Source of the DNA: Kiritimatiellales bacterium | Lineage (GTDB): Bacteria; Verrucomicrobiota; Kiritimatiellia; Kiritimatiellales; Tichowtungiaceae | Direction of reading: 5' to 3' | NCBI GenBank assembly: GCA_028692515.1 | Contig: JAQUXG010000071.1 | Location: 1-8,047 of the forward strand | DNA length: 8,047 nucleotides | Shown here: in pieces, positions 1 to 6,375 of the stretch | Position numbering within the stretch: position 1 is the first letter of the stretch | Layout of the letters: each line of letters begins with the position of its first letter | The notes under the pieces: model-generated | The model's database searches: none | What the model saw: only the letters and a program-made list of their open reading frames with translations | Told to the model about the DNA's origin: nothing | Translations under genes and position numbers: made by a program

Positions 1-68
1 TCGCTTCGCTCGTTGCCGTCCTGCTTTTAGCAGTCCAGCCTCTGCCTGCGGCGGTCATAGTTCATCAT
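1..68. other. Non-coding left edge downstream of the acyltransferase gene
   Basis: This stretch follows the stop codon of the acyltransferase gene on the minus strand. It contains a weak 5-bp hairpin, CTGCT-TTT-AGCAG, at 21-33. Two short minus-strand reading frames begin here. One starts at the ATG at 68, directly after the acyltransferase TGA and behind a GAGAAGGA sequence, but it stops after 13 codons. The other starts at the ATG at 58 and stays open for 19 codons to the window edge. Neither is long enough to call as a gene. The text looks like intergenic or repeat DNA, but the element cannot be defined without the sequence to the left. Confidence 0.35.
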
Positions 69-974
69 TCATCCTTCTCTCTTAATCGGATCCAAGACCC
101 AGCGTTTGTTGAACCAGAAATACTGTTCGGGGTTGGCGCGGATTTCGGAATCAAAAATCGAAACTAGTTTCTGCATCATCCGCTGCCAGTCCTCTTTTTT
201 GTCGGCCGACGGATCGGGAGCGATTGGATCGAACACTTTGTATTCGTGATGTGTCCAGCCTCGGCGAATGAGCGCGACCGGATAGATCGGGCAGTTGGCC
301 ATTTGCGCAAAGAGCGCCACGCCCGCGCCGAGGTTGGCTTTGCCTCCGAGGAAGTCGATGGAGAGCGCTTCAGTGCTCGAACGCACATCGGGCAGGATGG
401 CGAGTACTTCCCCGGCTTTCAGGCGGCGCACGACGTTGCGGAGTACGGCGGAGTCGTTCAGGACGACATCCATGCCGGTGGCGTTGCGCATCTGATTGAG
501 CAGGTCGTCGGTGAGCGGGTTTTTCTGTCGTCGGGCGATGGAAAAAACCGGAATGCCTGCGAGCTTGCAGGCGATTCCACCCAGATCCCAGTTGCCCATA
601 TGCGCGGTGGAAAAAATGAATGCGCCGTTTTTCTGATAAATTTCCTGCATGGCCACGATGCCGGTGTAGAGCGGCATGCGTTTCAGTTTTTCCGGCGTGA
701 GCTTGCCGAAGCGCGCGGCCTCGACGGCATTGAAGCAGATGTTGCGGAACGAGAGCCATGCGATACGCTGGCGTTCTTTGGCGGTGAAGCGGTCGCCGAA
801 TACCTGCTTGAGCCGCGACTCGGCCTTGTCGCGGCGGAAGCGCATGACATGAAAGAATAATTTTCCAATCAGCCAGCCGAGCGCGAGCGCGGCGCGCAAC
901 GGCAGAATATTTACGATGCCGAGCAGTCCGCGCAGCATGACGTATTCAGCAATATGTTTTGGGCGGTGTCTCAT
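69..974 (-). CDS. LpxL/HtrB-family lipid A (lysophospholipid) acyltransferase
   Basis: This 301-residue protein matches the length and layout of the LpxL/LpxM (HtrB/MsbB) family. Those inner-membrane enzymes transfer a secondary acyl chain from acyl-ACP to the lipid A precursor on the cytoplasmic face. A hydrophobic N-terminal segment (about residues 13-42) fits the single membrane anchor. The catalytic HxxxxD motif is intact as H125-M-G-N-W-D130. Further family blocks follow: LAILPDVR at about 191-198, where the family often has PDQ, and FWFNKRW at 286-292, equivalent to the conserved aromatic-N/H-(R/K)-RW segment. The ATG at 974 gives the usual N-terminus (MRHRPKHIAEY), although no clear Shine-Dalgarno precedes it. 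The gene lies 120 bp downstream of dnaE in the same orientation, separated by a repeat-built inverted repeat. Which acyl position or chain it uses cannot be told from sequence, so LpxL, LpxM and LpxP-type roles remain open. Confidence 0.9.
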   Translation of the reverse strand: MRHRPKHIAEYVMLRGLLGIVNILPLRAALALGWLIGKLFFHVMRFRRDKAESRLKQVFGDRFTAKERQRIAWLSFRNICFNAVEAARFGKLTPEKLKRMPLYTGIVAMQEIYQKNGAFIFSTAHMGNWDLGGIACKLAGIPVFSIARRQKNPLTDDLLNQMRNATGMDVVLNDSAVLRNVVRRLKAGEVLAILPDVRSSTEALSIDFLGGKANLGAGVALFAQMANCPIYPVALIRRGWTHHEYKVFDPIAPDPSADKKEDWQRMMQKLVSIFDSEIRANPEQYFWFNKRWVLDPIKREG

Positions 975-1012
975 CAGTGGCTTATGTAAATAGCTATATT
1001 CGGGAAGTTTTA

Positions 1013-1087
1013 ACAGAAGGAAACGAAGGGAACAAAGGGGGGATTTGATGGGGGTCTAAATCCTTCGTTATCTTTGTTTCCTTCTGT
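1013..1087. repeat. Inverted repeat made of 9-bp tandem units in the dnaE-acyltransferase gap
   Basis: The left arm (1013-1038) reads as 9-mers ACAGAAGGA, AACGAAGGG, AACAAAGG(G). The right arm (1062-1087) reads as CCTTCGTTA, TCTTTGTTT, CCTTCTGT. The right arm matches the reverse complement of the left at 22 of 26 positions, with a 23-bp loop (1039-1061). Each arm is therefore a purine-rich or pyrimidine-rich tandem array of period 9, and the two together can form a long stem-loop. On the minus-strand transcript the hairpin lies between the dnaE stop and the acyltransferase start. It is not followed by a U-tract, so it is not a standard intrinsic terminator. It could still affect 3'-end stability or be a dispersed repeat element. 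Confidence 0.75.
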
Positions 1088-1094
1088 GGAAAAT

Positions 1095-4000
1095 TCATCG
1101 GCCCTTTCCGCTGAAGCGGCGGCGGGGCGGTTCGCGCAAGTACGGCTGGGTTCTGGCCCCGATATAAACAGACTCTTCGCCGAGCAGCTTTTCGAGCTGA
1201 TGAACCAGTTCCGGCGAAGCGGTCACCTGCGAGTGGCGGTCGCCTTTGATGAAAACCTTTTCACCGGAGTCGAGCAGGACGCAGAAGTTCAGCGGAGTCT
1301 GGCCGGGATGCCCGGCGGCAATTTTTTTAATGGCCTGAAGTTTTCCGTCGCTTAACGAGGCTTCCGTCAGATGCAGACTGACTTTTTCCGCGAAAAGTAA
1401 CGGGGTGTTGGCCAGCGGGAACAGTTCGGAAATCTGGATTTCCAGCTCATCGCGAAAGTCCTTCACGATTTTTCCGGTAGCCATGAGGGCGGCACCGTCT
1501 TCGAGCAGTTTTTCAAACTTCGGAAAATCATCCGGCCAGACGACGGCATTGACGGCGGCGTCGAGTCCTTCGAGCTGGAAGCGGGCATAGGGACGGGGGT
1601 CGTCCTTTTTGGTGAAGACCTTGCGGTATTTATCAATCAGTCCGCCGACGCGAACGAGCGCTTTGGCCTCATCTTTACCGGCGGCTTCCAGTACGTCGCC
1701 CAGATCACTGATCCGTTGCAGGGCGAAGGTTTTTAACGTCCACTCAAATTGTGCGAGCGGGTGGCCGGAGATGTAGAAGCCGATCAGCTCTTTTTCCGCC
1801 GCCAGCATTTCGCTTTCGTGCCACGGATCGGCCTCGGGCAGTTCCTCGTCGCTGACGCTTTTCTTTTCGGTCGCGCCGAGCAGGTCGAACATAGAGGTCT
1901 GTCCGCTGGCGCGGTCGCGCGCGGCTTCGGCGGCGCGGCCCATGGCGGTTTCAATGCCGGCAAAAAGGCGCGCGCGGCTGATTCCGGTAAAATCGAATGC
2001 GCCGCATTTGATCATGCTTTCCAGCGTTTTCCGGTTCACCTCGCGCGAATCGATGCGCTGGCAGAAATCGATCAGCCCCTTGAACGGGCCGTTGGCTTCG
2101 CGTTCTTTTACGAGCGTTTCAACCGCGCTGGCACCGACGTTTTTTACTCCGGCCATGCCGAAGTGGATTGCGCCTTTGGACGGGCGGAAGCGGGCGATAC
2201 TTTCGTTGACGCTTGGCGGGCGGACTTCGAGCCCCATTTCGCGCGTTTCGGCCAGCACCAGCGCCAGCTTATCGGGATTGCCCATTTCACCGGAGAGCAG
2301 GGCCGACATAAATTCGGCGGGATAGTGCGCCTTGAGGAAGGCGGTCTGGAACGAGATAAATCCGTAGGCGGTCGAGTGCGACTTATTAAAGCCGTACTCC
2401 GCGAATTTCTCAATGTTGTCGAAAATTGTGTTGGCCTGTTTTTCGGGAATGTTGTTGGTGGCTTTGCAGCCTTCCACAAACTTGCCGCGCTGCTTGGCCA
2501 TCTCCTCGGGTTTCTTTTTACCCATGGCGCGGCGCAGAATATCCCCTTGGCCGAGCGAGAAGCCGGCGAGGTCGCGCGCCGCCTGCTGAATCTGTTCCTG
2601 ATAGACGATAATTCCGTTGGTCTCTTTGAGAATCGGTTCGAGAACCGGGTGATCGTACTGCACTTTTTCGTGGCCGTGTTTCCGCCGGGTGTAGAGCGGA
2701 ATGAACTGCATCGGCCCCGGGCGGTAGAGCGCGAGAATGGCGATGATGTCTTCCATGCAGTCCGGCGCGACCTGCCGGAGCGTATCGCGCATGCCCGGAC
2801 TTTCCAGCTGAAACACGCCGGCCGTATTGCCTTTGCAGAGCAGGTCAAAGGTTTTTTTATCGTCGAGCGGAAGCTCCATCGGATCGAGCTTCACCCCGTG
2901 GTTTCGTTCAATCAGCTCAATGGCTTCCTGAATGGTCGTTAAGTTCTTGAGCCCGAGGAAGTCCATCTTCAGCAGACCGATATCCTCGGTCGGCCCTTTT
3001 TCAAACTGAACGACGGTCATTCCTTCTTTACGCTCTTTGGTCAGCGGGATGATTTCGATCAACGGCTTTTCGCCGATGACGACGCCGGCGGCGTGCATTC
3101 CCGTATGGCGCGGCAGACCTTCGAGGCGTGGCGCATACTTCATGATCTCGCGGGCAATCGGATCGCTGGCGCAGGCGCGTTTAAAATCCGGACTCTCCTT
3201 CAATGCCAGCTCCAGCGACATGCCCGGCGACTCCGGAATCAGCTTGGCGATCCGGTCGCACTCGCTGAGCGGCAGCGCCAGGACGCGGCCGATATCGCGC
3301 ATCAGCGTCTTCGCGCCGAGCGTTCCGAAGGTAATAATCTGCGCGACGCAATCTTCGCCGTATTTGTCGCGGACATACTTAATCACGTCCTGACGGCGGG
3401 TCGGGCAGAAGTCGATATCGAAGTCGGGCGGGGAGACGCGATCCGGGTTAAGGAACCGTTCGAAAATCAGATTATAGCGCAGCGGGTCGATGGCGGTGAT
3501 GCCCAGCGCGTAAGCCAGAATCGATCCGGCACCCGATCCGCGACCCGGGCCGACCGGAATGCCGTTATCCTTTGCCCAGCGGATGAAGTCCTGCACCACG
3601 AGAAAATAGTTCACGTAGTTCGTCTGCTTGATGATGCGGACTTCATACTCGAACTGTTTCTTTACCCTCTCGCCGGGTTCATCAACCGGATTGTCAAAAT
3701 CTTTGAGCTTATAGAGTTTCTCCAGCCCGCGTTTTCCGAGTTCGACGAGGTAATCCTCTTTAGTCGTCCCTTCGGGGAGCGGAAATGACGGGAAGTGCAG
3801 CCGCTCGGCGGGCAGATCGAACTCGAACTCCACATTACAGCGCCGCGCGATTTCAACGGTATTGGCCAGTGCTTCCGGCTGATTCGGGAAAAGCCGCTCC
3901 ATCTCCGCGCCGCTCTTCATATAAAACTGATCGCCCGAATAACTCATCCGGTTGGTGTCGGAAAGCAGATTGCCCTGTTGCAGGCAGATCAGCACATCGT

Positions 4001-4652
4001 GCGCTTCGTGATCTTCCTGCCGCAAATAATGAACATCGTTGGTCGCCACCAGCGGCAGACCGGTAATCTTCGCCACTTCCAGAATCGACCGGTTGGCCGC
4101 CTTCTGCTCCGGCATGCCGTGATCCTGAATCTCCAGGAAAAAGTTGTTCGGCCCGAGGATTTCGGAATATTCCTGCGCCAGCGCGACGGCCTTATCGATT
4201 GCCCCTTCGGCGCAGGCCTCAGTCACTTCGCCCTTCAAGCAGGCGGACAGGCCGATCAGCCCTTTGCTGTACTGGCGGAGCAGTTTTTTATCCAGCCGCG
4301 GCTTGTAGTAAAACCCTTCGAGATGACTGAGCGAAACCAGCCGCATCAGATTCTGGTAACCCTCCTGATCCTCGGCCAGCAATACCAGATGCAGGTTGTC
4401 GCTCTGCGAGGTCTTCTCGTCCATCCCGTTGCGGGCAACGTACACCTCGCAACCGATAATCGGCTTGATCCCGTTCTTATAGGCCTGTTTATAGAAATCC
4501 ACCGCGCCGTACAGCACGCCGTGATCGGTAATCGCCAGATACGACTGCCCCAGCGCCTTGGCGGTTTTCATCGCTTCGCCCACCTTGCAGGTACTGTCCA
4601 GCAAGCTGTATTCCGTGTGAAAATGAAGATGGCAGAACGGGATTTCTTTCAT
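1095..4652 (-). CDS. dnaE: DNA polymerase III alpha subunit (replicative polymerase, DnaE type)
   Basis: This is the catalytic subunit of the chromosomal replicase. The chosen ATG at 4652 gives 1185 residues starting MKEIPFCHLHFHTEYS, the normal DnaE N-terminus. An upstream in-frame TTG at 4709 lies inside a palindrome and is unlikely to be used; an ATG at 4667 is possible. The domains run in order as follows. The PHP domain covers about 1-260, with putative metal ligands H8, H10, D19, H44, E69, H88, C138, D206 and H208 all present. The polymerase palm and fingers include GPGRGSGAGS (about 368-377) and the catalytic PDFDIDFC (409-416, D411 and D413), with a third acidic residue in KMDFLGLKNL (D564). 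Near the C-terminal side are a beta-clamp binding motif QTSMFDLL (918-925) and an OB-fold (about 1000-1080). The frame is intact throughout, with no intein or frameshift. The next gene downstream is an acyltransferase, after a 120-bp gap. Confidence 0.97.
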   Translation of the reverse strand: MKEIPFCHLHFHTEYSLLDSTCKVGEAMKTAKALGQSYLAITDHGVLYGAVDFYKQAYKNGIKPIIGCEVYVARNGMDEKTSQSDNLHLVLLAEDQEGYQNLMRLVSLSHLEGFYYKPRLDKKLLRQYSKGLIGLSACLKGEVTEACAEGAIDKAVALAQEYSEILGPNNFFLEIQDHGMPEQKAANRSILEVAKITGLPLVATNDVHYLRQEDHEAHDVLICLQQGNLLSDTNRMSYSGDQFYMKSGAEMERLFPNQPEALANTVEIARRCNVEFEFDLPAERLHFPSFPLPEGTTKEDYLVELGKRGLEKLYKLKDFDNPVDEPGERVKKQFEYEVRIIKQTNYVNYFLVVQDFIRWAKDNGIPVGPGRGSGAGSILAYALGITAIDPLRYNLIFERFLNPDRVSPPDFDIDFCPTRRQDVIKYVRDKYGEDCVAQIITFGTLGAKTLMRDIGRVLALPLSECDRIAKLIPESPGMSLELALKESPDFKRACASDPIAREIMKYAPRLEGLPRHTGMHAAGVVIGEKPLIEIIPLTKERKEGMTVVQFEKGPTEDIGLLKMDFLGLKNLTTIQEAIELIERNHGVKLDPMELPLDDKKTFDLLCKGNTAGVFQLESPGMRDTLRQVAPDCMEDIIAILALYRPGPMQFIPLYTRRKHGHEKVQYDHPVLEPILKETNGIIVYQEQIQQAARDLAGFSLGQGDILRRAMGKKKPEEMAKQRGKFVEGCKATNNIPEKQANTIFDNIEKFAEYGFNKSHSTAYGFISFQTAFLKAHYPAEFMSALLSGEMGNPDKLALVLAETREMGLEVRPPSVNESIARFRPSKGAIHFGMAGVKNVGASAVETLVKEREANGPFKGLIDFCQRIDSREVNRKTLESMIKCGAFDFTGISRARLFAGIETAMGRAAEAARDRASGQTSMFDLLGATEKKSVSDEELPEADPWHESEMLAAEKELIGFYISGHPLAQFEWTLKTFALQRISDLGDVLEAAGKDEAKALVRVGGLIDKYRKVFTKKDDPRPYARFQLEGLDAAVNAVVWPDDFPKFEKLLEDGAALMATGKIVKDFRDELEIQISELFPLANTPLLFAEKVSLHLTEASLSDGKLQAIKKIAAGHPGQTPLNFCVLLDSGEKVFIKGDRHSQVTASPELVHQLEKLLGEESVYIGARTQPYLREPPRRRFSGKGR

Positions 4653-4702
4653 AGGTCGTCCGGCCATATTACCCATCCCGTCCGCCGGGAAAAGACCGGA
4701 GT

Positions 4703-4750
4703 TTTCCAAGGGTTGGAAAATTTTTCCTAAACTCTTCCAACCCTTGGAAA
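4703..4750. repeat. Perfect 16-bp inverted repeat with palindromic arms in the dnaE leader
   Basis: TTTCCAAGGGTTGGAA (4703-4718) and TTCCAACCCTTGGAAA (4735-4750) are exact reverse complements separated by 16 bp. Each arm itself contains the palindrome TTCCAA-N3-TTGGAA, so the region is both a long hairpin and a pair of dyad sites with centres 31 bp apart, about three helical turns. It lies 51-98 bp upstream of the dnaE start, between the membrane-protein gene and dnaE. No U-tract follows on the minus strand, so a classical terminator is unlikely. An operator pair, an mRNA leader structure or a dispersed repeat are the alternatives. Confidence 0.8.
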
Positions 4751-4793
4751 CAGAAGGACTTCCGGCATAAATTTTTTTGCACCCTGGAAGAAT

Positions 4794-5273
4794 CTACGGC
4801 GCGGTGGCGGCGGGCGGACGGAATTCGGGATGGCGGATGCGGCCGCCGGCTTCAGCGGTCCAGACGAGCAGGGCGGTGCAGATTACGCAGCCGGCGAGAA
4901 CCAGAGTTGCCAGTTTATATTGATGTTGCGGTTTGATGCGCATAACGAGCAGTCCGGCGGCGGCAAGCCCGGTAACGATATAGACAAAGACCGCAGCCAG
5001 TTCCGCCCGCTCTTCATGTTCGTGCAGAAAAACCCCGGTGGCGCTGTCGAGTTCAACACCGATTTGGCCGGTGATGATCCGTTCGGTTGCTTCTTCGCCG
5101 GTTTCCATAACGACAGGAATGCTGAATCCGCAAATCAGAACGATCAGCAGTGCGGAGAGAAGTGCACCGCGGTCTTTGCGGAAGAGTGCAACCAGCAGCG
5201 GGATAATGGCGACCGCAAACCCGATCAGGGCGACGTGGTTTAATGCAACGTGAAGATGTTCCGGTGTAAACAT
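4794..5273 (-). CDS. Small four-helix membrane protein of unknown function (DUF2231-like)
   Basis: From the ATG at 5273 the protein has 159 residues. This start is preferred because AAGGAG lies 6 nt upstream; the longer frame back to a TTG at 5348 has no ribosome site and would begin within a repeat. Four hydrophobic helices are visible at about 13-31, 37-56, 91-111 and 121-140. The N-terminus has HLHVALNHVALIG. The loop between helices 2 and 3 carries METGEEATERI and later FLHEHEERAEL (about 82-92), rich in His and Glu. The tail carries GGRIRHPEF (143-151). This arrangement, with a leading His-rich helix and an acidic/His loop, recalls small DUF2231-type and related conserved membrane proteins, some of which may bind metal or haem, but that assignment comes from memory and is not proven. 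The gene lies 87 bp after the WYL regulator and 141 bp before dnaE, so it could be a regulated target of the former. Confidence 0.8.
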   Translation of the reverse strand: MFTPEHLHVALNHVALIGFAVAIIPLLVALFRKDRGALLSALLIVLICGFSIPVVMETGEEATERIITGQIGVELDSATGVFLHEHEERAELAAVFVYIVTGLAAAGLLVMRIKPQHQYKLATLVLAGCVICTALLVWTAEAGGRIRHPEFRPPAATAP

Positions 5274-5279
5274 GGCGTT

Positions 5280-5285
5280 CTCCTT
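5280..5285 (-). promoter_or_regulatory. Shine-Dalgarno site deciding the membrane-protein start
   Basis: AAGGAG on the minus strand with a 6-nt spacer to the ATG at 5273. This is the clearest ribosome site in the window, and it selects the shorter start over the TTG-initiated frame beginning at 5348. Confidence 0.8.
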
Positions 5286-5298
5286 TGCGAATAACTGC

Positions 5299-5327
5299 AC
5301 ACTAAAAAACCGTTGCGGGTTTGTCAG
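5299..5327 (-). promoter_or_regulatory. Candidate promoter of the membrane-protein gene
   Basis: On the minus strand CTGACA (5327-5322) matches the -35 consensus at five of six bases. It is followed after 17 bp by TAGTGT (5304-5299), a weak -10 box matching three of six. It lies about 25 bp upstream of the start codon, and a near-palindromic TTCCAA site sits 15 bp upstream of the -35 box, where activators often bind. The weak -10 keeps confidence low. Confidence 0.3.
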
Positions 5328-5342
5328 GCAGATAAGTGCGGT

Positions 5343-5357
5343 TTCCAAACCTTGAAA
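5343..5357. repeat. TTCCAA-N3-TTGGAA palindrome copy upstream of the membrane-protein gene
   Basis: TTCCAAACCTTGAAA matches 11 of 12 specified positions of TTCCAA-N3-TTGGAA. It shares its central bases with the exact copy inside the WYL gene at 5884-5898. It falls between the WYL stop codon and the candidate promoter of the next gene. Confidence 0.6.
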
Positions 5358-5360
5358 AAA

Positions 5361-6323
5361 TCAGACATCAAGCATCGCGCGAACTTCTTCGGCGATCTCG
5401 TCTTTAAGCCATTTCGGGCTTTTGACTTTTGCGTAGCGGCCGTAGGTCATCACCCAGCGTTTAACTTCAATATCGCCTTTGGCCTCAAAACTGATTTCCG
5501 CGCCGCCATCCTTCAGATTTCTGACTTTCTGTTCCGGATGCCACTGCCGTTCAAGAACGCTTTCGGCGATTTCCGAATGGAGCTGCACGGTTACCGGAAA
5601 CGTTTTATTTTCGCCGGCAAAGCGTGAGAAGGTGTTGGCCAGTTCTTTTTTCGGATCGAATGTTCCCTTGATCTCCGTCTTTTTGCTGAGCAGTTTGATG
5701 CTCTGAATGCGGGCAAGAGCGAGTTGCCGGAAATTGTCGAACCCTTCGTATTGAACGAAGAGGTACCAGTCGCCTTGCAGGTTGGCCAAATGCACCGGAG
5801 CCACGCGGGCAGTCTTTTCGCCGCTCCAGTTGCGGTACTGAATCTCCAGCACTTGATGGTTTTCCAATCCCTGGACAACCGTGTTCCAAACCTTGGAAGA
5901 AATCGGCATGGCGGGCGGGGCGGTAAAGCTGAAGCGGGTAAACAGTTCTTCGGGCCGGACGGTAATGTTGTCGGGGAGCAGCGCGGAGAGTTTTTCAAAA
6001 ACAGAAGCCAGCTTTGCCGCCATCGGCGTGCCTTTATACTGCTCAAGCGCTTTCGAGCCCATCAGTAATGCGGCCAGTTCGCCCTCATTCATCTGGACGG
6101 CAGGCAGCATGAATGTGGACTCGGTGTAAAAATAGCCGCGCTTCAACGCATCGTATTCCAGCGGAGCACCCATGCGGTCGCGCAGAAAATCAAAATCGCG
6201 CTGGGCGGTCTTGGTCGAGATTTCCCAATCGACCGCGAACGACGTGCAGTTCGGGTATTCGCTGTTCCGCAGCCGCCGGTCGAGATTCAGCAACCGTTCC
6301 GCCTGGGTTTTTGATCGTTTCAT
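5361..6323 (-). CDS. WYL-domain transcriptional regulator (HTH-WYL-WCX)
   Basis: This 320-residue protein has the standard three-part layout of WYL regulators. An N-terminal winged helix-turn-helix (about 1-66) includes ISTKTAQRDFDFLRDRMGAPLEYD, typical of this HTH class, for DNA binding. A WYL domain (about 140-211) contains the name-giving GDWYLFVQY (184-192) and FRQLALARIQSIKLL (198-212), the basic strip thought to bind a nucleic-acid or nucleotide ligand. A C-terminal WCX-like region (about 240-318) ends with GRYAKVKSPKWLKDEI, a normal family ending. Such proteins act as homodimeric repressors or activators, often of DNA-damage or defence genes; the target here is unknown. The ATG at 6323 fits the family N-terminus, but no strong ribosome site is seen. 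The gene lies 52 bp downstream of the AAA+ ATPase gene. Two TTCCAA palindromes lie within its own coding sequence, which might point to autoregulation. Confidence 0.92.
   Translation of the reverse strand: MKRSKTQAERLLNLDRRLRNSEYPNCTSFAVDWEISTKTAQRDFDFLRDRMGAPLEYDALKRGYFYTESTFMLPAVQMNEGELAALLMGSKALEQYKGTPMAAKLASVFEKLSALLPDNITVRPEELFTRFSFTAPPAMPISSKVWNTVVQGLENHQVLEIQYRNWSGEKTARVAPVHLANLQGDWYLFVQYEGFDNFRQLALARIQSIKLLSKKTEIKGTFDPKKELANTFSRFAGENKTFPVTVQLHSEIAESVLERQWHPEQKVRNLKDGGAEISFEAKGDIEVKRWVMTYGRYAKVKSPKWLKDEIAEEVRAMLDV
5862..5898. repeat. Two TTCCAA-type dyads inside the WYL gene
   Basis: An exact TTCCAA-N3-TTGGAA copy (TTCCAAACCTTGGAA) occupies 5884-5898 and encodes S143-N147 of the regulator. 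A weaker copy (TTCCAATCCCTGGAC, 10 of 12 positions) lies at 5862-5876 over V150-E154. Their centres are 22 bp apart, about two helical turns. The encoded segment (SSKVWNTVVQGLENHQVL) looks like normal WYL-domain sequence, so the DNA motif is not an obvious insertion. Confidence 0.6.
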
Positions 6324-6375
6324 GCGGACAATCTACCAGATTTGACCGGACGTGGAATGTCCGAGCGAAGCCGTT

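Noticed and set aside
1..58. Short minus-strand frame open to the left edge (MTAAGRGW...)
   Set aside because: Only 19 codons are visible, there is no ribosome site at the proper distance, and the sequence resembles intergenic filler.
1013..1087. Intrinsic terminator for dnaE
   Set aside because: The stem-loop is long but has a 23-base loop, mismatches and no following U-tract on the minus strand.
1749..2942. 397-codon open frame on the plus strand opposite dnaE
   Set aside because: It is an antisense shadow of a GC-rich conserved gene; its translation shows no family features and the opposite strand is clearly DnaE.
4653..4709. N-terminal extension of DnaE from a TTG at 4709
   Set aside because: The TTG lies inside the TTCCAA palindrome, the added 19 residues do not look like a DnaE N-terminus, and the ATG at 4652 gives the expected start.
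3795..4730. 311-codon open frame on the plus strand opposite the dnaE 5' region
   Set aside because: It covers the conserved PHP domain in antisense and has no recognisable protein motifs.
5274..5348. Longer membrane-protein start at a TTG at 5348
   Set aside because: AAGGAG sits 6 nt before the ATG at 5273, and the extension begins within a palindrome copy and overlaps the candidate promoter.
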